Part shown: in pieces, positions 60,901 through 64,000 of the stretch | How the letters are laid out: each line of letters starts with the position of its first letter | How positions within the stretch are numbered: position 1 is the stretch's first letter | Origin: Phycisphaerae bacterium | GTDB taxonomy: Bacteria; Planctomycetota; Phycisphaerae; UBA1845; Fen-1342 | DNA length: 64,000 nt | Direction: 5' to 3' | Assembly: GCA_017999985.1 (NCBI GenBank) | Contig: JAGNKU010000012.1 | Coordinates: 62,001 to 126,000 of the forward strand | Position numbers and translations under genes: made by a program | Notes under the pieces: model-generated | What the model was told of the DNA's origin: nothing | The model's input: the letters and a program-made list of their open reading frames with translations, nothing else | Database searches by the model: none

Positions 60901-61154
60901 GCGGAGCCGTCGGTCGTGTAGTAGACGGCTACGTCGGTGTAGTAGAAGGAATAGCCGATGCGGACCCAGACGTTGATCGTCGCCCCGGCGGCAGGTGCCA
61001 CGGGGTCGCGCATGGTCACGCCGGTCTCGCCGTAGACAGCATTGCCCGGGATGTGCTCGACGAATTCCGGCGTAGCGAGGGTCGGCGGTGTGCCGACCAG
61101 GCCGGCAAAGAGCAGGGCCAGCAGTCCGCGGGACTGTGCGTGGGTAATGCTCAC
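57906..61154 (-). CDS. Secreted GH15-like glucan hydrolase with dockerin-like tail
   Basis: 1,082 aa from GTG 61154, no strong ribosome site. Signal peptide (LLALLFAGLVGTPPTLA). Residues ~45-170 look like a carbohydrate-binding beta domain (INVWVRIGYSFYYTDVAVYY). Next is a supersandwich-like region, then an (alpha/alpha)6 glucoamylase/glucodextranase-like core: YPFVWPRDAVWAAVTLDRTG, VWNSPQVDETSAVPWGAYYH and LGAEQIAPSSSLLYPDFRHQ. Expected activity: exo-hydrolysis of alpha-glucans; the exact substrate is not readable. It ends in two dockerin-like loops and SSGNCP, close to those of the CotH protein downstream. Extracellular or outer-surface location is likely. Confidence 0.82.
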   Translation of the reverse strand: MSITHAQSRGLLALLFAGLVGTPPTLATPEFVEHIPGNAVYGETGVTMRDPVAPAAGATINVWVRIGYSFYYTDVAVYYTTDGSAPQGSFGTPSGGTAVLTFTGGQISFIRNEPHDPNIDWWRATLPPACSVAGVTVKYKLGAWHSGGGPEVFANNYGCADGTCDNPSAPATVFEYTVTGSGGLPWPGKGWPYADHAVGYPPVALWKEEGVVGNNYMNVQLDQNGTLYDVYYPSAGCVQGMGTKNEGYVDGLDTFPPGLPAGYRGQMNANQAMAGLRVDGVTYWLSNENASGYSNVAQAYVTDTNVIATTATQTTGGHSIVVQQYDFCPKGIAYPTDLGGNPNRGLYLKRFLLTNSGASEETVQFYYYADFALNGGDAYDAMFADAARGALIAYDNTYRTTSSSGEYNPTTIGDYAKDVSIYLAAALKLLDSPGAGGGTPATGSWRQNGATDNGQGWIGLEVALPVGVTKEIDLAIVGGFDDFAGATGTYDYQIAPVLDWFLAGNMSTIQAATETYWQDWLAAGVVIDTPDNRLDAAYKRGLLATALHLDGKNGGVVAGMHNGAYPFVWPRDAVWAAVTLDRTGHAAEAAEVYRFLRDIAYRADDTWGKGFWYQKYTTDGYIVWNSPQVDETSAVPWGAYYHYLVTASTSFLNQYYTMIYEAGRASSEDSTIDTRLYYNDPVQLMYSNNLWEDSWDVFLYSNAAVERGLRDAAAIATVLGHSADAALFSGRANDIHGGMVARLAWDGENTDVSMLGLATPMAVFNVSDPLIAHVVDRMNGVAADRYGNNHPIVNFSGEWEGLINRYWGDTYWNGGPWTLATLWYGNYYAERQDANPGKGDIDNHRYRLDLVLDRFGPIGLGAEQIAPSSSLLYPDFRHQAAWPNAWESMSFLVDAAMLFLDYTPDAPGNTLRIAPKLPTGWSTMTYANVAVGGHRIDVTCDEGANAWTHSFTNVTGGALAYDTFVRIPAGTPNLVVTQNGVPVAHTHDATTGRVHVAGDLATGAGATTLVRVALSLKGDMNCDGVVSFGDINPFVLAISNPTLWQATYPGCPLLNGDLNGDGSFNFGDINPFVACLSSGNCP

Positions 61155-61572
61155 GGGGTTGTGCCTCGCGCCCCCAACTTTCCCATCCAGCGCGCCGGCC
61201 CCGTCGGCAGGCGTACTGCCACCATCTTACCGGGATGTCACGAATCGTGGAACGGGATTCCGGCCGGGGGTCGCGCTCCGGGTCCTCTAAAGTCGGGGCC
61301 GGGTCGCGTCGATAGCGACACGGATGTGCGTCGCCGCGCGGACGGGTCGCGCGTGTCGGCGACGACGAGCGTGGCGCGGCCGAAGCCGGCGGGCGTCTGA
61401 AAAGTTGTTGCACAAATTCGCGCCAGAAAGACAACTTCCTCTTGACACTTTGCCGGCATGTTCTATTTATGTAGGTGAGGTGGCTGGCGCGGTCGTGTTG
61501 AGCAACCACACAGAGTCCTCCGTATGGAAGCCGGATTGACTCGATCGCCTCACCTCGCGGGATAAAGGACGT
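61155..61572. other. 418-bp divergent intergenic region
   Basis: Holds the start regions of the GH15-like gene (minus) and kamA (plus). The plus side has a promoter at 61442-61469 and a leader that begins GGTGAGG (61473 on) and has GCCTCACC before the ribosome site, so the leader ends could pair. No ribosome site or promoter was identified for the minus gene, and no other gene was seen. Confidence 0.45.
61442..61469 (+). promoter_or_regulatory. Sigma-70-like promoter of kamA
   Basis: TTGACA (61442-61447), 16-base spacer, TATTTA (61464-61469), about 100 bases before the kamA ATG. AT-rich surroundings support it. Confidence 0.55.
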
Positions 61573-62904
61573 ATGGACGACCAGTATGTGGGCTCCGACT
61601 CGGAGCCTCCCGGTACCCACCCCCAGAACGTTACCCTCCCAGTTCTCGAATCACCCGTCGGAAACGCAGAAGTTGGGCCAGGCTTAGAGTCGCCGCGCGC
61701 CGGGGAGGCGCTGCGGCCGCGGCGCAACAGCCCGGCCTCGCCCTCCTTGCGCTCGGTGCGCCACGTGATCAGCCCGCGCAGCGACGAGCTGCGCCGCCGG
61801 CTGTTCCCCAAGACCACCCGTGCCGAGTGGAACGACTGGCGCTGGCAGCTCCGCTGCCGCGTCCGCGATCTCAACGGCCTGCGCCACCTGGTCAACCTCA
61901 CCTACGACGAGGAGCAGGCGGTGATCCGCGGGGGTGGGAATCTCCCGGTCGGCATTACGCCGTACTACGGAGCCCTGCTCGACCCGGACAACGCCTACGA
62001 CCCGCTGCGCAAGACGATGATCCCCATCACGGGCGAGTTTGTGAGGACGACGGGCGAGGCGGACGACCCGCTGGCCGAGGACAGCCACATGCCGGTGCCG
62101 GGGCTCGTGCACCGCTATCCGGACCGCGTGCTGTTCCTGGTCACAAATTTCTGCGCCACCTATTGCCGCTACTGCACACGCGCTCGGATGGTGGGCCAGA
62201 CCGGCGAGTACCACTTCAACACGGACCAGTACCAGCAGGCCCTCGACTACATCGCCGCCCACCCGGAGATCCGGGACGTGCTGATCTCGGGCGGCGACCC
62301 GCTGACGATGATGGACGAGCGCTTGGAGTGGCTCCTCGCGCGGCTGCGGGACATCCCGCACGTCGAGTTCCTGCGGCTCGGGTCGAAGATCCCCGCGGTC
62401 CTGCCGCAGCGAATCACGCCCGAGCTGTGCCGGATGCTCCGGCGATATCACCCGCTGTGGATGAGCATCCACTTCATGCACCCGACGGAGCTGACGCCCG
62501 AGGTGGCCCAGGCCTGCGGTCGGCTGGCCGACGCCGGCATTCCGCTGGGTAGCCAGACGGTGCTGACGCGCGGCGTGAACGACGACGTGGACACGATGAA
62601 GCGGCTTATGCACGGGCTGTTGCGCAACCGCGTGCGGCCGTACTACATCTACCAGTGCGACCCGATCACCGGCTCCGGGCACTTCCGGACCTCGGTGCAG
62701 AAGGGCCTGGAGATCATCGCCGGCCTGCGCGGGCACACCACCGGCTACGGCGTGCCGACGTTCGTGATCGACGCCCCGGGCGGCGGCGGGAAGATCCCGC
62801 TGATCCCGGACCCGGTGGTTGGCCGCGACGGCGACTTCGTTATCCTGCGGAACTACGAAGGCGGCGAATTCCGGTACCCGGACCCGCAGTCGAAGTGCGA
62901 GTGA
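61573..62904 (+). CDS. kamA: Radical SAM lysine 2,3-aminomutase family enzyme
   Basis: 443 aa from ATG 61573 (AAAGGACG upstream). The radical SAM motif is CATYCRYC with Cys 194, 198 and 201, and the PLP lysine is Lys 407 in VIDAPGGGGKIPLIPD. The two acidic residues that bind the lysine side chain in clostridial KamA, Asp 293 and Asp 330, correspond to Asp 363 (QCDPITGSGHFRT) and Asp 400 here, favouring lysine over glutamate. Expected product: beta-lysine. The N-terminal ~65 residues are a Pro-rich extension before the usual DELRRRLFPKTT start. The ATP-grasp gene 125 bp downstream probably belongs to the same function. Confidence 0.9.
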   Translation: MDDQYVGSDSEPPGTHPQNVTLPVLESPVGNAEVGPGLESPRAGEALRPRRNSPASPSLRSVRHVISPRSDELRRRLFPKTTRAEWNDWRWQLRCRVRDLNGLRHLVNLTYDEEQAVIRGGGNLPVGITPYYGALLDPDNAYDPLRKTMIPITGEFVRTTGEADDPLAEDSHMPVPGLVHRYPDRVLFLVTNFCATYCRYCTRARMVGQTGEYHFNTDQYQQALDYIAAHPEIRDVLISGGDPLTMMDERLEWLLARLRDIPHVEFLRLGSKIPAVLPQRITPELCRMLRRYHPLWMSIHFMHPTELTPEVAQACGRLADAGIPLGSQTVLTRGVNDDVDTMKRLMHGLLRNRVRPYYIYQCDPITGSGHFRTSVQKGLEIIAGLRGHTTGYGVPTFVIDAPGGGGKIPLIPDPVVGRDGDFVILRNYEGGEFRYPDPQSKCE

Positions 62905-62926
62905 TCCTCGCGTCGCGATAGGACAG

Positions 62927-63000
62927 GGTGGCACGGTCTGGCGCAGCCAGGCCGTGTCACTCTCCATTGCCAGGGCTTGGCCGCGCCAGACCGTACCACC
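62927..63000. repeat. Inverted repeat in the kamA-ligase gap
   Basis: 18-bp arms (62927-62944 and 62983-63000) with one mismatch, GGTGGCACGGTCTGGCGC and its complement, loop of 38 bases. The left arm shares a 24/25 match with 54321-54345 in opposite orientation, so this is a dispersed element. It could also act as a weak transcription attenuator. Confidence 0.55.
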
Positions 63001-63029
63001 CCCATGGTCCACTGAGATGGGATTGCAGC

Positions 63030-64000
63030 ATGAAAGTTGGCCTCACCTACGACCTCCGGGCTGAGTACCTCGCCGCCGGGTATGGCGAGGAGGAAACCGC
63101 CGAGTTTGATCGGCCTGATACGATCGACGCTATCGAGCACACGCTTCAGCAGCTCGGCTACCAGACGGACCGCATCGGCAACATCCGCCAGCTCGTGCCG
63201 CGTCTGGCCGCCGGCGACCGCTGGGACATCGTCTTCAACATCGCCGAGGGTCTGCGGGGCCTGGCGCGCGAGGCACAGATTCCGGCCTTGCTCCAGGCGT
63301 ACGACATACCCTGCACGTTCTCCGACCCGCTGATCGCCGCTCTCACACTACACAAGGCGCTGACCAAGCGCATCCTCCGCGACGTCGGGGTGCGCACGCC
63401 CGAGTTCGCCGTCGTCGAGACCGAGGCGGACATCGCCCGCGTGAACCTGCCGTTCCCGCTGTTCGTCAAGCCGCTCGCGGAAGGTACCGCCAAGGGGGTC
63501 GACGGCGACTCGAAGGTCACCTCGCGGGTAGAGCTGGACACCGTCTGTCGCCGGCTGCTGGCGCGTTTCCGTCAGCCGGCCCTGGTCGAGATGTATCTGC
63601 CGGGGCGCGAGTTCACGGTGGGCATCACCGGCACGGGCGACAAGGCCGTCGCGCTCGGCACGCTGGAAATCGTCCTGTTGCCGCAGGCCCAGCCGCACTC
63701 GTACACCTACATCAACAAGGAGCAGTGCGAGGAGCTCTGCCAGTTCCCATTGGCCCCGCCGGAGTGGGCGGCACCGGCCGAGGAGCTGTCGCTGAAGGCG
63801 TGGCGGGCACTGGAATGCCGCGACGCCGGCCGCGTGGACCTGCGGGCCGACGCCGACGGCCGCCTGCATGTCATGGAGCTGAATCCGCTGCCCGGCCTGC
63901 ATCCGCAACACTCGGACCTGCCGATCCTGTGCAACCTGATCGGGCTGCCCTACGTGGAGTTGATCCGGCGGATCATGGATTCGGCGCTGGAGCGGATCGG
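63030..64000 (+). CDS. ATP-grasp ligase, D-Ala-D-Ala ligase-like (partial)
   Basis: Cut by the right edge; 323 residues visible from ATG 63030. N-terminal MKVGLTYDLRAEYLAAGYGE and VFNIAEGLRG match the family start. ATP-grasp features: TLHKALTKRILRDVGVRTPE, PLFVKPLAEGTAKGVDGDSK (Lys and Gly-rich loop), ALVEMYLPGREFTVGITG, VDLRADADGRLHVMELNPLP (metal-binding Glu/Asn). It may ligate an amino acid to another carboxylate, and its position after a lysine 2,3-aminomutase-type gene makes a beta-lysine-containing product possible. That is inference; peptidoglycan D-Ala-D-Ala ligase is the alternative. Ribosome site weak. Confidence 0.85.
   Translation, partial: MKVGLTYDLRAEYLAAGYGEEETAEFDRPDTIDAIEHTLQQLGYQTDRIGNIRQLVPRLAAGDRWDIVFNIAEGLRGLAREAQIPALLQAYDIPCTFSDPLIAALTLHKALTKRILRDVGVRTPEFAVVETEADIARVNLPFPLFVKPLAEGTAKGVDGDSKVTSRVELDTVCRRLLARFRQPALVEMYLPGREFTVGITGTGDKAVALGTLEIVLLPQAQPHSYTYINKEQCEELCQFPLAPPEWAAPAEELSLKAWRALECRDAGRVDLRADADGRLHVMELNPLPGLHPQHSDLPILCNLIGLPYVELIRRIMDSALERI

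Noticed and set aside
10459..61154. Dockerin-like tails as evidence of a cellulosome
   Set aside because: No cohesin, scaffoldin or cellulase was seen, and the tails lie on propeller, FG-GAP, CotH and small proteins; a sorting or anchoring role fits better.
1..64000. tRNA, rRNA, CRISPR or phage/IS elements
   Set aside because: No cloverleaf signatures, rRNA-like stretches, regular repeat-spacer arrays, integrases or transposases were recognised by reading both strands of the gaps.

Overview
The window looks like chromosomal DNA of a G+C-rich planctomycete, probably of the Phycisphaerae type. This assignment is inferred. The clues are several large secreted proteins ending in a paired dockerin-like Ca-binding repeat, two PEP-CTERM proteins, an LptD-type outer-membrane protein, a chlamydial Hc1-like mini-histone, large beta-repeat surface proteins, and housekeeping genes mixed with many secreted proteins. 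I saw no phage, transposase, rRNA, tRNA or CRISPR array. Both window ends cut a gene: a DnaJ-type zinc-finger protein on the left and an ATP-grasp ligase on the right.

Layout. 1-10.4 kb: recQ, an MDR oxidoreductase, tsaD, a xylulokinase-type kinase, a birA-like ligase, a polytopic membrane protein, a PfkB kinase and thpR. 10.4-20 kb: four minus-strand secreted proteins (a double beta-propeller/beta-repeat giant, a small dockerin protein, a tail-fibre-like protein and a beta-repeat dockerin protein). 20-28.6 kb: uvrC without its helix-hairpin-helix end, an Hc1-like histone, a FabZ-like dehydratase, a degenerate UvrC paralogue, a nucleotide-sugar dehydrogenase, an ECF sigma/anti-sigma/coiled-coil operon and an HD hydrolase. 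28.9-32.8 kb: six very small signal-peptide genes of 41-92 aa around a SPOR lipoprotein and mtnA. 32.9-35.8 kb: lutABC. 35.8-45.8 kb: a TPR protein, a lipoprotein, a J-domain protein, a receiver/pyruvate-phosphate-dikinase-like fusion, selD, rsmA, a lipoprotein hydrolase, an unknown protein and queG. 45.9-61.2 kb: two PEP-CTERM proteins, an FG-GAP/dockerin protein, purF, LptD, a CotH/lamin-tail dockerin protein and a GH15-like dockerin protein. 61.5-64 kb: a lysine 2,3-aminomutase-family radical SAM enzyme followed by an ATP-grasp ligase.

Main points of interest. (1) selD is a selenoprotein gene: an in-frame UGA at codon 18 falls at the catalytic Cys/Sec position and is followed by a hairpin very like the E. 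coli fdhF bSECIS, so ordinary ORF calling loses its N-terminus. (2) Five tiny lipoprotein-like genes lie in one 1.25-kb row, with a sixth 2.3 kb upstream; this is the best candidate for an undescribed system. (3) A UvrC lacking HhH2 lies close to a UvrC-like paralogue that keeps the Cys cluster and UVR motif but has lost recognisable catalytic parts. (4) Two surface-sorting signals coexist: PEP-CTERM, and dockerin-like tails of which five end in Cys-Pro.

Functions are assigned from motifs read by eye. No database search was run, so distant family calls remain provisional.
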